64,000 bases of DNA from JBCFBK01 sp038562555 (GTDB lineage Bacteria > Bacteroidota > Bacteroidia > Bacteroidales > Prolixibacteraceae): positions 124,001 to 188,000 of the forward strand of contig JBCFBK010000004.1 of NCBI GenBank assembly GCA_038562555.1. The letters are read 5' to 3'. This document shows positions 1 to 8,428 of this stretch, piece by piece. Numbering within the stretch: the stretch's first letter is position 1; each line of letters begins with the position of its first letter. The translations under genes and the position numbers were made by a program. The notes under the pieces were generated by a model. It made no database searches, was not told where the DNA came from, and worked only from the letters and a program-made list of their open reading frames with translations.

Positions 1-1
1 A

Positions 2-1519
2 ATCGGGAGCGAATCCACGCGCTATGTTCAGGAAGGTTTTTCTGCCAGAAGAGAAGGAATTTACCTTGAAGACCGCGATTTTGCCCATTTGGGAGTCACC
101 ACCGGCTCCAAATATTCGCTGGGCAGTTCGGCCGACGAATACACTTATTTTTCACTGTTTGGCAAGGTTAATTACGCATTCGATTCAAAGTACCTGTTTT
201 CGTTTACTCTGCGCCGTGACGGTTCCTCGCTCTTTGGCGAAAATAACCGTTACGGGATATTCCCTGCCGTTTCGGCCGGATGGAGAATCAACAGCGAAGC
301 CTTTATGCGTAACTATGATTTCATATCCGACCTTAAATTGCGGGCCAGTTGGGGAACAAACGGAAGTGTACAGGGCTTGCCACGGGGGTATACATCAACG
401 CCGTTCACAACCGATTATTTCGGAACATCCTATCCGATCGAAGGGAATGAAAGCGGGCAGCTATACTCGGGATATCGGCGGACCTGGTTGGGAAATCCCG
501 ACCTGAAATGGGAAACCACTGCGCAGATTGATATGGCCGTTGATTATGGATTTCTGAATCAACGGATATACGGATCGATCGGTTATTATTCCAAAAAGAC
601 TGAAGATATTCTGGTGCAGGTTCCTTATATCGCAGCGATGGGTGAAGGGGGAGAACCCTGGATTAACGGTGCGAACATGAATAACAAAGGGTTTGAGTTT
701 GAGATTACTTACCGGAACGATCCTAAATCGGCCTTCCAGTATGCCATTTCAGCCAATATCGGAACCTATAAGACCAAGCTGATCGATCTTCCCGAAAACG
801 TCATTAACCGCTATCCGGGCGATGGCATGCGTGATTTTGTTATCGGTAAAACGCCGAATATTTTTTATGGCCTGGTGGCAGATGGTATTTTCAGGACACA
901 GGCGGAAGTCGACAGCCATGCCGAACAACAGGGAAAAGCAATTGGCCGTCTCCGTTATAAAGATTTGGATGGCAACGGCGTGGTCGACGAACTGTACGAC
1001 CGAACGTTTATCGGAATCACGGATCCTGACTTTTTTGGAGGAGTCACGTTAGATTTTAAATATCGCAACTTTGACATGAATCTGTTTTTCCAGGGTGTGT
1101 GGGGAAATAAGGTAAATAACATCTGGAAACAGGAAAGTGATTTTTGGAATATATCCGTTCCTTCCTGGAAAAATCACGAAACCCGGCTTCTGGGTGCATG
1201 GTCGGTTGATAATCCGGATTCAGACATCCCTGCCATATCCAATTCAACAGCTAACAGCGAGCAGGTTTTTTCTTCCTATTATGTGGAAGATGGTTCTTAT
1301 CTGAAACTTAGAAACATTGAACTCGGCTATACGCTGCCGGCGAAACTGTCGCACAAGATGTTTATGCAGCACTTGCGGTTATATGCCTCGGCACGAAACG
1401 TTCTAACGCTCAAAAAAAGCTGGGGGAAGGATAAATACACCAGTTTCGACCCGGAAATGCCTGGTTATGGTTATCTGATCCCGTTTTCATTAACATTTGG
1501 ACTTAACGTTACTTTCTAA
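2..1519 (+). CDS. SusC/RagA-family TonB-dependent outer-membrane transporter, C-terminal part
   Basis: The reading frame is open from base 2, so the gene starts left of the window; about 505 C-terminal residues are present. SusC proteins are 22-stranded TonB-dependent barrels that import oligosaccharides captured by their SusD partner. Seen here: the strand motif YLFSFTLRRDGSSLFGENNRYG, the 'FPAVSAGWRI' and 'KLRASWGTNG' segments typical of SusC barrels, the repeated 'NPDLKWETTAQIDMAVDYGF' type of segment, a calcium-loop-like 'DLDGNGVVDE', and the terminal 'LTFGLNVTF' strand ending in Phe, as expected for outer-membrane barrels. The N-terminal STN, carboxypeptidase-D-like and plug regions are outside the window. 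A susD gene starts 10 bases downstream, as usual for the pair. Confidence 0.95.
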   Translation: MGSESTRYVQEGFSARREGIYLEDRDFAHLGVTTGSKYSLGSSADEYTYFSLFGKVNYAFDSKYLFSFTLRRDGSSLFGENNRYGIFPAVSAGWRINSEAFMRNYDFISDLKLRASWGTNGSVQGLPRGYTSTPFTTDYFGTSYPIEGNESGQLYSGYRRTWLGNPDLKWETTAQIDMAVDYGFLNQRIYGSIGYYSKKTEDILVQVPYIAAMGEGGEPWINGANMNNKGFEFEITYRNDPKSAFQYAISANIGTYKTKLIDLPENVINRYPGDGMRDFVIGKTPNIFYGLVADGIFRTQAEVDSHAEQQGKAIGRLRYKDLDGNGVVDELYDRTFIGITDPDFFGGVTLDFKYRNFDMNLFFQGVWGNKVNNIWKQESDFWNISVPSWKNHETRLLGAWSVDNPDSDIPAISNSTANSEQVFSSYYVEDGSYLKLRNIELGYTLPAKLSHKMFMQHLRLYASARNVLTLKKSWGKDKYTSFDPEMPGYGYLIPFSLTFGLNVTF

Positions 1520-1529
1520 ATCAGTACCT

Positions 1530-3338
1530 ATGAAGAATTTTAAATTAACAATATTCGCTTTTGCCTTCCTCTTTACGGCATTTGGTTGCTCTGATTTTCT
1601 CCAGGTAAACCCCAAGCAGGTATTGGACGAGGGCTTGCTGACAAAACCGGAGGATATGGAAGGTTTTGTTACTTCGGCTTATGCGCGCATCACCGATATT
1701 CCTTCCTGGGATTCGCCGTTTTCTCCCTGGTGGTCAGGATCGTTGCGTTCCGATGATTCTTACAAAGGAGGAGGAGGCACCTGGGACGGTGGTAACGGCT
1801 GGGGCTATATGGAAACCTTCGTCAATTTGACTCCCAACGGCTGGCCACTCGATTATCCCTGGTACGTTTCCTATCAGATCATTCAACGGTGTAACACGGC
1901 CATACAAAGAATGGAGGCAATTTCTGATGAAGATTTTCCTGCTAAAAATATCCGGATTGGGGAAATGAAATTTATCAGGGCCTTCGTTCATTTCAGGCTG
2001 AAGGAGTTTTTCAGATACGTGCCTTACATCGATGAAAATGTCATCGGCACTTCCGCTGAATTCGAAGCGGTTCCCAACAGAGATCCGGATCAACCCAACG
2101 ATTTATACCTATGGGAAAAAATCCTGAATGATTTTAAGGATGCCGAAAGCCGTCTGCCTGAAATCCAACCTGAAGCGGGAAGGGTAGATAAGAATGCCGC
2201 AACCGCCATGGTGGCGAGAACGCTTATGTTCATGGCCTACGAACAGGACGACAGGCATCAGGTCACAAACATCAATAAAGAAAGACTGAATGAGGCGCTG
2301 GTTTATCTGACTAAGCTGACCGATCAGGAAGGAAATGCCGTTGGCTTATGCGAAGACTTCGGCGAGAATTTTGTACCGGAATCGGACAACAACACAAAAG
2401 AATCCATTTGGGAAATTCAGTATTCGATCGACGATGGCAGTTCGACCGGCGGGAAAATTAACCGCGGTGAAGGATTGAACCACCCCTGGAACTGGGGCGG
2501 ATTCCAGTGCTGCGGATTCCATCATGTAAGCTATACCATGGGGAATGCCTTTAAAACCGGTCCCGATGGATTGCCGTTGTTCGATACCTATAACGACGAC
2601 AGTTATGGCGATTATATCAAAAATGGCGCTGGTACCGTCGATGTTGCGCTGGTGGAGGCCGGAAATAAGAATTACTTCGATAAATACAATTTTGATCCCC
2701 GTTTCAGTCACACGGCAGGAGTACCGGGCCATCCCTGGAAGTACGATCCGGAATTAATATTTGAAAGCAGAGGGATCCGGAATGGTGTGGAGTACGGTTA
2801 TCTGAAATCGGTGAAAGAACTGCCGCATCCGGGTTGCGGATGCCTGTTATATGACGGATGGCAATTCAACTCCATGAATAAACGAATGATCCGTTACGAT
2901 GAAGTCCTGCTGTGGAAGGCTGAGGTCCTGATCCAGCTGGACCGGTGGAATGAGTCATTGGGGTTAATTAACCAGATTCGGGAACGCGCTGCAAACAGTA
3001 CCGGCCGTTTGAAAAAGGCAGACGGAACATCGGTGCTGAAATACAAATGCGAAACCTATAAACCCGGCGAAAACTGTACCTGGAATAAAGACTTTGCCTG
3101 GAAAGCGCTGCAATGGGAAAATCGCCTTGAACTGGCCTGCGAAGGGCGACGGTTCTTCGATCTGCAACGGTGGGGGATTCTGGAGCCAACCATGAATGAC
3201 TATTTTTCGGTCGAGAAAAATCGGTTCTCGTGGATGGATAATGCGCGTTTCACAGCCGGACGTGACGAATTTTTTCCGATACCGCAGCCTCAGATAAAAT
3301 GGGCAAAGGGAAATTATACACAGAATCCGGGATACTAA
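1530..3338 (+). CDS. SusD/RagB-family nutrient-binding outer-membrane lipoprotein
   Basis: About 602 residues. This surface lipoprotein binds glycan and acts as a lid on the preceding SusC. The start at 1530 is preferred over the upstream in-frame codon at 1497 because it gives a clean lipoprotein signal peptide: a short charged start, a hydrophobic run, then 'AFGC' with the lipidated Cys. SusD features seen: 'SDFLQVNPKQVLDE' after the signal, 'GEMKFIRAFVHFRLKEFF' in the TPR-like helical region, 'RYDEVLLWKAEVLIQL', 'LINQIRERA', 'WENRLELACEGRRFFDLQRWG', and a C-terminal 'FFPIPQPQIKWAKGNYTQNPGY'. It is 10 bases from susC and 22 bases from the next small lipoprotein, so these are likely one transcript. 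Confidence 0.95.
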   Translation: MKNFKLTIFAFAFLFTAFGCSDFLQVNPKQVLDEGLLTKPEDMEGFVTSAYARITDIPSWDSPFSPWWSGSLRSDDSYKGGGGTWDGGNGWGYMETFVNLTPNGWPLDYPWYVSYQIIQRCNTAIQRMEAISDEDFPAKNIRIGEMKFIRAFVHFRLKEFFRYVPYIDENVIGTSAEFEAVPNRDPDQPNDLYLWEKILNDFKDAESRLPEIQPEAGRVDKNAATAMVARTLMFMAYEQDDRHQVTNINKERLNEALVYLTKLTDQEGNAVGLCEDFGENFVPESDNNTKESIWEIQYSIDDGSSTGGKINRGEGLNHPWNWGGFQCCGFHHVSYTMGNAFKTGPDGLPLFDTYNDDSYGDYIKNGAGTVDVALVEAGNKNYFDKYNFDPRFSHTAGVPGHPWKYDPELIFESRGIRNGVEYGYLKSVKELPHPGCGCLLYDGWQFNSMNKRMIRYDEVLLWKAEVLIQLDRWNESLGLINQIRERAANSTGRLKKADGTSVLKYKCETYKPGENCTWNKDFAWKALQWENRLELACEGRRFFDLQRWGILEPTMNDYFSVEKNRFSWMDNARFTAGRDEFFPIPQPQIKWAKGNYTQNPGY

Positions 3339-3360
3339 TCATCAGTGTAAAATCAGAATT

Positions 3361-3768
3361 ATGAAAAATCTAAAAGTGTTAATCGTAGCGCTCGTTACGC
3401 TGTTGTTTTCCGGTTGCTACGACCGCGATATCGTTGATTTCAAAGAGTTTGATCATGCTTTGCCTAAGGTGGAGAACCTGAACTATACGAAGCAGGGAGA
3501 CGTGATTCAGTTAACCTGGCAAATCCCTGCGACGGTCTCTGACGATTTCAGAAGGCCATTGGAGGTCAGCATACAAGTGGTTGAAAATAATATTTACCGG
3601 CAAAAAATTATCGTGGGAAACGGAAGTACGTTTGCAGATATTCCGACTACCGCAGGTAAAAAGTACCGGTTCGTGGTAAAATTGCTGGGATACTTAACCG
3701 AGGAGGCACGGGAAGAAGGGAAAACTGACAAGGTTTTTTCTGAGGGTCAGGTTATTGAAACCGATTAA
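3361..3768 (+). CDS. Small lipoprotein with fibronectin-III-like fold, PUL accessory
   Basis: 135 residues with a lipoprotein signal ending in 'FSGC' at about residue 19. The mature part has alternating beta-strand character ('VIQLTWQIP', 'VSIQVVENN', 'KYRFVVKLLGY') resembling a single fibronectin type III/Ig-like domain. Small lipoproteins of this size directly after susD in Bacteroides have been grouped as DUF4945; that assignment is from memory and uncertain. It lies 22 bases after susD, so it is probably a surface accessory of the SusCD complex. No catalytic motif is visible. Confidence 0.75.
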   Translation: MKNLKVLIVALVTLLFSGCYDRDIVDFKEFDHALPKVENLNYTKQGDVIQLTWQIPATVSDDFRRPLEVSIQVVENNIYRQKIIVGNGSTFADIPTTAGKKYRFVVKLLGYLTEEAREEGKTDKVFSEGQVIETD

Positions 3769-3825
3769 TCGTTACCGTATTTCGCTTGCTGAATTACAGA
3801 ACCGGAACAGCCTTGATTTTTTCTG

Positions 3826-3857
3826 CTGACTCTTTTGCATCAAAGCAAAAGAGTCAG
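3826..3857. terminator. Perfect 12-bp hairpin, terminator or REP-like element
   Basis: Arms at 3826-3837 and 3846-3857 are exact reverse complements around an 8-base loop. It lies 57 bases after the small-lipoprotein stop codon. No long T tract follows; instead there is a G-rich segment (3858-3870) with a second weak GGG/CCC pairing. It could end the SusCD transcript or be a repetitive extragenic palindrome. Confidence 0.5.
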
Positions 3858-3970
3858 TGGGGTCTGGGGCAAAGTCCCATGATTTATAACTGGCAGAGCA
3901 CTGATGCCTATTTGGCACATCAGGAATTCTGAAATTGAGAACTTAAATTAATCCTTGAGTGAAAGCAAAG

Positions 3971-5398
3971 ATGAACCTGCTAAGTATCAAACAGATCGTT
4001 TTCACAAATCTTTTTTCTTACGTACTTTTATTGTTTTCATGCAGTAACAATGACGGCAATGAGCCTTATGTTCCGGTTGATGAGATCACATCATTGGAAA
4101 CCACACTTATTCCGGATAAGAATACAAAAACCGCGTCGGCGGTTCTAAGCTTTAAAAACCTGAATGCCATCGATTATATACTCGTCCGGAAAAGCGGTGG
4201 GAATAGTTATGCCGTTAAAATAGAACAGGCAGAACTTTCATCGCCGTATGTGTTTAGTTACAGCATTCAAAAATCTGATCCGGAATCGTTCAACCTGCTG
4301 CTGAACGCTTATTACCAGGACGGGAATGTGTCGAAAGAGTTCTCGCTGAACATCGATAACCGGTGGGGATTCTTTATTCGTAAGGTGACGCGTATCGCAC
4401 GCATTACAGGAACGACAATGTCGGGTGAAACTTTTGTCAGTCCGAACAATACTGCAGTAAAATGGAATGTGGGAGGGACTGACCTGGGTATCATATGGGA
4501 AATGGAACCCGGGAAATACGGGCTTTTTTTTGGCGATACGTTTGGACGCGATTTTAAGCCGAACGCGGCTAATCCGGGTCCGAACGGCGGAAGCTGGCGA
4601 AGCAATGTCCTGGCTTTTTCGGACGACCATGATCTGGAAGACGGCCTTTCATTTAACAATATGGCTACAGACGGCAGAGGAGATGCCCGCGAAATTGTGC
4701 CAGGCGGAAAAGATATATCGGGCAACGGCGACTGGACATCGATCCCTTCGGCGGCTATCCGCGCGAATGGAGCTGACTATGTACACTATTTCAATATCAG
4801 GAACTGGACCGGGTGGATTACAAATTATTCCGGCCTGTACAAGTCTGTTGATAACGGACAGACCTGGTCCAGATGCGCGGGCGTTTCTTTTTCCTCGTCC
4901 GACAACTTCGGGCAAGCGGGTTATTTTAAGAAAGACGGATACATCTATATGGTTGGCACCCGCCCGGGAAGGGACAGCAATGCCCGGCTGGCCCGTTTCC
5001 GTGAAGCCGATATCGAAAGTCCCGATCACTATGAATACTGGGACAGTTCAACCGGTCTATGGATAAAAGGAGATGAAAACAAGGCAACAAACATCATAAA
5101 TGATCAGGTAGGCGAACTGTCTTTCATTTATAATGAAACGCATAAGAAATGGATAATTGCCTATTTTAACGCTGCCCGATATAACATCACCATGCGTACG
5201 GCTGAGCAGATCACAGGGCCCTGGAGTGAGCCGTATGAATTAGCGGCGGGCAAGGAATACGCGCAATTATATGGTTCTTTTTTTCATCCGATATCCGTAA
5301 CAGGGAACAATTTATATTTTACCATGTCGATGTGGATGCCGTATAACGTTTTTCTGATGAAAGCCGAACTGGCCGATATGGGGAATTATTCTGATTAA
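3971..5398 (+). CDS. DUF4185-domain secreted protein (possible GH183-like glycanase)
   Basis: About 475 residues from the ATG at 3971; a GTG at 3959 is the longer alternative. The N-terminus is a lipoprotein-like signal ('VLLLFSCSNND'). Residues of about 30-125 form a beta-rich accessory domain. The remainder has DUF4185 hallmarks of a five-bladed propeller: 'GTDLGIIWEM', 'GLFFGDTFG' with the conserved Asp, 'WRSNVLAFSDD', 'YVHYFNIRNW', 'YKSVDNGQTWSR', 'GEL SFIYNE..KKWIIAYFN' and 'YGSFFHP'. Some DUF4185 proteins are established endo-D-arabinanases (family GH183), cleaving D-arabinan with acidic catalytic residues. Whether this member has that activity is inference. It follows the SusCD operon by about 200 bases, separated by a hairpin, and is likely the glycan-acting enzyme of this PUL end. 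Confidence 0.8.
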   Translation: MNLLSIKQIVFTNLFSYVLLLFSCSNNDGNEPYVPVDEITSLETTLIPDKNTKTASAVLSFKNLNAIDYILVRKSGGNSYAVKIEQAELSSPYVFSYSIQKSDPESFNLLLNAYYQDGNVSKEFSLNIDNRWGFFIRKVTRIARITGTTMSGETFVSPNNTAVKWNVGGTDLGIIWEMEPGKYGLFFGDTFGRDFKPNAANPGPNGGSWRSNVLAFSDDHDLEDGLSFNNMATDGRGDAREIVPGGKDISGNGDWTSIPSAAIRANGADYVHYFNIRNWTGWITNYSGLYKSVDNGQTWSRCAGVSFSSSDNFGQAGYFKKDGYIYMVGTRPGRDSNARLARFREADIESPDHYEYWDSSTGLWIKGDENKATNIINDQVGELSFIYNETHKKWIIAYFNAARYNITMRTAEQITGPWSEPYELAAGKEYAQLYGSFFHPISVTGNNLYFTMSMWMPYNVFLMKAELADMGNYSD

Positions 5399-5481
5399 TC
5401 GGTTAATTTTGGGTCGGAATACATGGCCCGGTTCTGTGCTGTTTCTGAAATAAGAAGAAAGATCGTTTTAAAACCCGTGAG

Positions 5482-5549
5482 ATGAAATAGCCATGATACT
5501 GCAACACCAACTGAAAGTGAGCATAAACCCCACGTCATGGCTATTCCAT
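5482..5549. repeat. Long imperfect hairpin, intergenic palindrome
   Basis: Arms 5482-5496 and 5535-5549 pair over 15 positions with one mismatch, around a 38-base loop. The left arm begins ATGAA and carries GCCATGA; the right arm ends TTCCAT. Those ends resemble the two interspersed elements at 14738 and 24700. It sits between the DUF4185 and DUF1573 genes and may be a repeat-family member or a terminator. Confidence 0.5.
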
Positions 5550-5592
5550 GAGTACGCGCCAAAGTTCAATAGAAAAAAGACAATTTATACGA

Positions 5593-5988
5593 ATGAAAAA
5601 ATATATTATTCCATGCCTGTTGTGTTTGTTTTTTGCCTGTTCCGGGCCGATAATCCGGAACGACGCAGAAATCCGCTTCGGGGAACAGGAACATGACTTC
5701 GGGATCCTGAATCATAAAGAAGCGGCGGAGTACCGTTTTACCTTTTCAAATCCGGGAGAAACGGCGCTCGTTGTCAGTGATGTCAAGTCATCCTGCGGAT
5801 GTACGGTCGCCGAATGGACGAAAACGCCGGTGAAACCCGGAAAATCGGGAATAGTCGTGATCCGTTATGATGCAGCCTCGCCCGGCACTTTCCGCAAAGA
5901 AGTTAACGTGTACTACAACGGTCCCGGCTCGCCAGTTGTTCTGAAGATTAACGGCGACGTCCAGCAAGCGCAACCGACTGTAAATTGA
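5593..5988 (+). CDS. DUF1573-domain lipoprotein
   Basis: About 131 residues from ATG 5593; the longer frame from 5548 runs through a repeat and lacks a signal. The start gives a lipoprotein signal 'CLLCLFFACSG'. The mature domain has the DUF1573 signature: 'FGEQEHDFGILNHKEAAEYRFTFSN' and 'SSCGCTVAEWTKTPVKPGKSGIVVIRYD' with the conserved CGC pair, followed by 'GTFRKEVNVYYN'. DUF1573 is an Ig-like (ASH/MSP-type) beta-sandwich common in Bacteroidota envelope lipoproteins; its molecular function is not established. It stands alone between the DUF4185 gene and the BlaI/BlaR pair, so the neighbourhood gives no pathway. Confidence 0.88.
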   Translation: MKKYIIPCLLCLFFACSGPIIRNDAEIRFGEQEHDFGILNHKEAAEYRFTFSNPGETALVVSDVKSSCGCTVAEWTKTPVKPGKSGIVVIRYDAASPGTFRKEVNVYYNGPGSPVVLKINGDVQQAQPTVN

Positions 5989-6054
5989 AAGGGCAGGTGG
6001 TTTTCCGGAAACCTCGATAGCTTTCCAAATATTAGTCAGGTAATAACTAGTAAT

Positions 6055-6089
6055 TATAGTTGTAAAACTATAAAATATAGTTATCTTTG
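6055..6089 (+). promoter_or_regulatory. Promoter and BlaI-type operator with three half-sites
   Basis: Three copies of the 7-base half-site TATAGTT occur in alternating orientation: direct at 6055-6061, inverted at 6066-6072 and direct at 6076-6082, with spacers of 4 and 3 bases. The last two form a perfect palindrome. A TTG at 6060-6062 and TATCTTTG at 6082-6089 (matching TAnnTTTG) are separated by 19 bases, the Bacteroidota housekeeping promoter arrangement. The half-sites overlap both boxes, so a bound BlaI dimer would block transcription. This points to autoregulation of the blaI-blaR operon starting at 6120. Confidence 0.75.
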
Positions 6090-6119
6090 GATAAGTTTTG
6101 AAACTAAACGAATTCAAAG

Positions 6120-6494
6120 ATGAAACGGCTTACAAATCGGGAAGAGGAAATCATGGAGCTCTTTTGGGAAAAGGGATCTTTGTTTGTCAAAGAAATTGTT
6201 GATATGCTTTCGGGTCCGAAGCCACACTACAATACGATTTCTACGATCGTTCGGATGCTGGAGGAGAAGGGGTTTGTAGGACATGAGCAATTCGGAAATA
6301 CGTATCGCTATCATGCCTTGATTTCCCGGGAAGAATTCAGCCGGAACACGCTGAAGGAAGTGATTGGTAAATATTTCGATAAATCATACGCGGCGGTAGT
6401 TTCCATGTTTGTTCAGGAAGAAAAAATTTCTCCGGAAGAGATTCAGGAACTGATCCGGCAGGCCAAATCAGGTAAAGCCAAAAGCAATGAATGA
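6120..6494 (+). CDS. BlaI/MecI/CopY-family transcriptional repressor
   Basis: 124 residues, the usual length for the family. It is a winged-helix dimeric repressor inactivated by cleavage when the partner BlaR1-type sensor is triggered. The N-terminal DNA-binding domain reads 'LTNREEEIMELFWEKGSLFVKEIVDML' then 'HYNTISTIVRMLEEKGFV' (recognition helix) and 'YRYHALISREEF' in the wing and linker; the C-terminal half is a helical dimerisation region. It overlaps the next gene by 8 bases, indicating translational coupling. Its own promoter region carries three half-sites matching the expected operator style. Confidence 0.95.
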   Translation: MKRLTNREEEIMELFWEKGSLFVKEIVDMLSGPKPHYNTISTIVRMLEEKGFVGHEQFGNTYRYHALISREEFSRNTLKEVIGKYFDKSYAAVVSMFVQEEKISPEEIQELIRQAKSGKAKSNE

Positions 6495-8061
6495 CTTTTT
6501 ACGATACATCCTGGAATCGACGGCATGCCTGAGCCTGTTTTATGTGCTATACAGAATGCTGATGCGCAAAGAAAGCTGGTTTGCTCTTAGCAGGGCGCTG
6601 CTGCTTACGGTAGTTGCCGTCTCCGTGCTAATCCCCTTAGCGAGGCTTCCGCACATCATGCAGGTACCGATTCGGGTGGAAATGACCCCCGGGCTTTCTG
6701 AGAATGAGATCCGGGTACAAGATATCCGGATCAAAGAGAACGAGGAAGCAGTTGTGCCCGCTAAAGTGGAAGAACCAACGAAGGCTAAGCTGAGCACATC
6801 AGCGGGGGAATTTCTGATTTTCATTTATTGGGCTGGTGTATTGATTGCTCTTTTGCTTCTGGCGAGGAACGTTGTCATGGTTTTATTGCTCCTGCGGAAG
6901 GCAACCGTTTTGCGTCAGGATGGATGTCGTTTACTGCTGGTTGACACCGATGTTCCTTCGTTTGCTTTTGCCGGATCGATCATTATCTCAAAAAAAGACT
7001 ATGAATTATACCGTTCAGCGATCCTGCCGCATGAGAAAGCGCATGTCGCTTTCAATCACTTTTACGACTTAATGTTGCTTGAATTGCTAAAAGTTTTTCA
7101 TTGGTTCAATCCGGTGATCTACGGATTGATCCGGGATATGAAAGAGATCCACGAATATCAGGCCGACCGGCAAACACTTTATTCAGGAATCGATGCAACT
7201 CAATATCAACTGTTGATCATTCAGAAATGTGTCGGACCGGGAAGGTTCGCACTCGCTAACAATTTTAATCATTGTCAAATTAAAAAAAGGATTGCTATGA
7301 TGAACAAACAAGGTTCGGGCAATGCATGGCGCTGGAAGGTGGCGACCTTTCTTCCCCTGCTTGCCTTTTTGCTGATGGCTTTCGGCAAAAGAAGCGAAAA
7401 TGTACCGGACAAGGCATTGCCCGCTCCGGAAGAAATGGCTGTTGAACGGGACGTGGCAACTGCCACAACTCAGGTTCAGGATGTGCAAAAAGACAGGGTA
7501 ATCATGATCAAAGCCGATGGCAATTATATCGGCGGTAAAGCGGGTTCCCTGCAGGAAATTATTAAAAAGGGAAAGGAATGGGATAAGGCCAGCAACAACT
7601 GGATCCATTTGCAGGTGGATGAATCTGTTCCGCTTAAGCGTGTGGACGAGGTAAGAGAAGCTTTGTTACACGAGGGGATTGTGCATGTAACGCAATCCAT
7701 ACCCCATTCAGATGAAGTTATTTTTCCGGTGGGCGACGTGAGTAAAATGGTTAAATTTTCACAAGGGAGTTGGGATAAATGGATGGAAAACCGGCTGGAT
7801 CAGTTCACCAGCGGTCAATACAAAGCTCTGGAGTTTAAAATAGCTTATTGTTTTGTGATTGACAAAAACGGAAAAGTCAGCGATGGACGTATTCTCGAGG
7901 CCGCAGTTCACCCCGAGATCAATGCTGCTGTTGAGAAGATGCTTTCAGAGATTCCGGACTGGGTACCTGCAGAAAGATTGGGGAATGCCGTAGATGTGCT
8001 TTACAGAGAGACTTTTTTTAACCGGGTAAGAGATTCCGCTGTGGCGGCAAAAAAAGAATAG
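6487..8061 (+). CDS. BlaR1-like M56 family membrane metallopeptidase sensor with TonB-like C-terminus
   Basis: 524 residues. Transmembrane helices lie near residues 5-20, 35-55, 110-135 and 275-300. The zinc protease motif is H182-E183-K-A-H186 (HExxH), followed by 'HWFNPVIYGLIRDMKEIHEYQADRQ', where the Glu of 'EYQAD' is the likely third ligand. In the M56 family a periplasmic signal activates the protease, which destroys its cognate BlaI repressor. The periplasmic tail lacks a penicillin-binding-type domain; its last ~80 residues ('FVIDKNGKVSDGRIL', 'WVPAERLGNAVDVLYRETFF') resemble the TonB C-terminal fold, a common Bacteroidota variant. The trigger is therefore unknown and need not be a beta-lactam. 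No beta-lactamase is adjacent. Confidence 0.9.
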   Translation: MNDFLRYILESTACLSLFYVLYRMLMRKESWFALSRALLLTVVAVSVLIPLARLPHIMQVPIRVEMTPGLSENEIRVQDIRIKENEEAVVPAKVEEPTKAKLSTSAGEFLIFIYWAGVLIALLLLARNVVMVLLLLRKATVLRQDGCRLLLVDTDVPSFAFAGSIIISKKDYELYRSAILPHEKAHVAFNHFYDLMLLELLKVFHWFNPVIYGLIRDMKEIHEYQADRQTLYSGIDATQYQLLIIQKCVGPGRFALANNFNHCQIKKRIAMMNKQGSGNAWRWKVATFLPLLAFLLMAFGKRSENVPDKALPAPEEMAVERDVATATTQVQDVQKDRVIMIKADGNYIGGKAGSLQEIIKKGKEWDKASNNWIHLQVDESVPLKRVDEVREALLHEGIVHVTQSIPHSDEVIFPVGDVSKMVKFSQGSWDKWMENRLDQFTSGQYKALEFKIAYCFVIDKNGKVSDGRILEAAVHPEINAAVEKMLSEIPDWVPAERLGNAVDVLYRETFFNRVRDSAVAAKKE

Positions 8062-8076
8062 AATTGATCATTTAAG

Positions 8077-8112
8077 AGCTGCCGGATCGGTGCGTCGCCG
8101 TATCCGGCAGCT
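8077..8112 (+). terminator. Hairpin terminator after the blaI-blaR operon
   Basis: An 11-bp perfect stem (8077-8087 with 8102-8112, core GCTGCCGGAT) with a 14-base loop starts 16 bases after the BlaR stop codon. It is GC-rich and compact. There is no strong T tract, which is common in Bacteroidota. Confidence 0.75.
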
Positions 8113-8428
8113 TAATCATTGTCATTGTATTGCTACAACAGTCCAAAGGTAGGAATAATCATGAAGAATCCGGTAATTCCCGGTGAAGCCTATTCCCCTG
8201 TGCCATGCTTCGTGGTAAATTCATTTTCGCAAATACATTCTTGCAGGTTCTTTTTTCCTTTTTCGGTGAGGCCGGAAAAACATCTCTTTTATCAGGTACT
8301 TGTCGCATTCAGCCACTGGGATTGTCGCATAAACACAGTATTTGTTAGGGGTCTGTTGCTGAAATTTGTATGGTAACAAAACCGCTTCTGAAGAGGCTTT
8401 TAAAAAAAAATTATTAGGGGGTAAGATT
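8113..8428. other. Intergenic region without a supported gene
   Basis: This 316-base stretch separates the terminator from the reductase gene. No promoter of the TAnnTTTG form and no convincing coding frame were found. On the minus strand, about 8190-8275 reads as a plausible protein end (a 'LTEKGKKNLQE' run) but has no intact upstream frame, so a decayed gene is possible but unproven. Confidence 0.4.

Noticed and set aside
5493..5696. Forward frame overlapping the intergenic hairpin and the DUF1573 start
   Set aside because: It runs through the palindrome and out of frame into the DUF1573 gene; no conserved features.
6120..8061. BlaI/BlaR pair as a beta-lactam resistance locus
   Set aside because: No beta-lactamase or PBP gene is adjacent, and the sensor lacks a penicillin-binding domain.
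8113..8300. Minus-strand frames near 8190-8460 with a plausible protein-like end
   Set aside because: The coding-like run has stops upstream in its frame and no intact start; at most a decayed gene, not enough to annotate.
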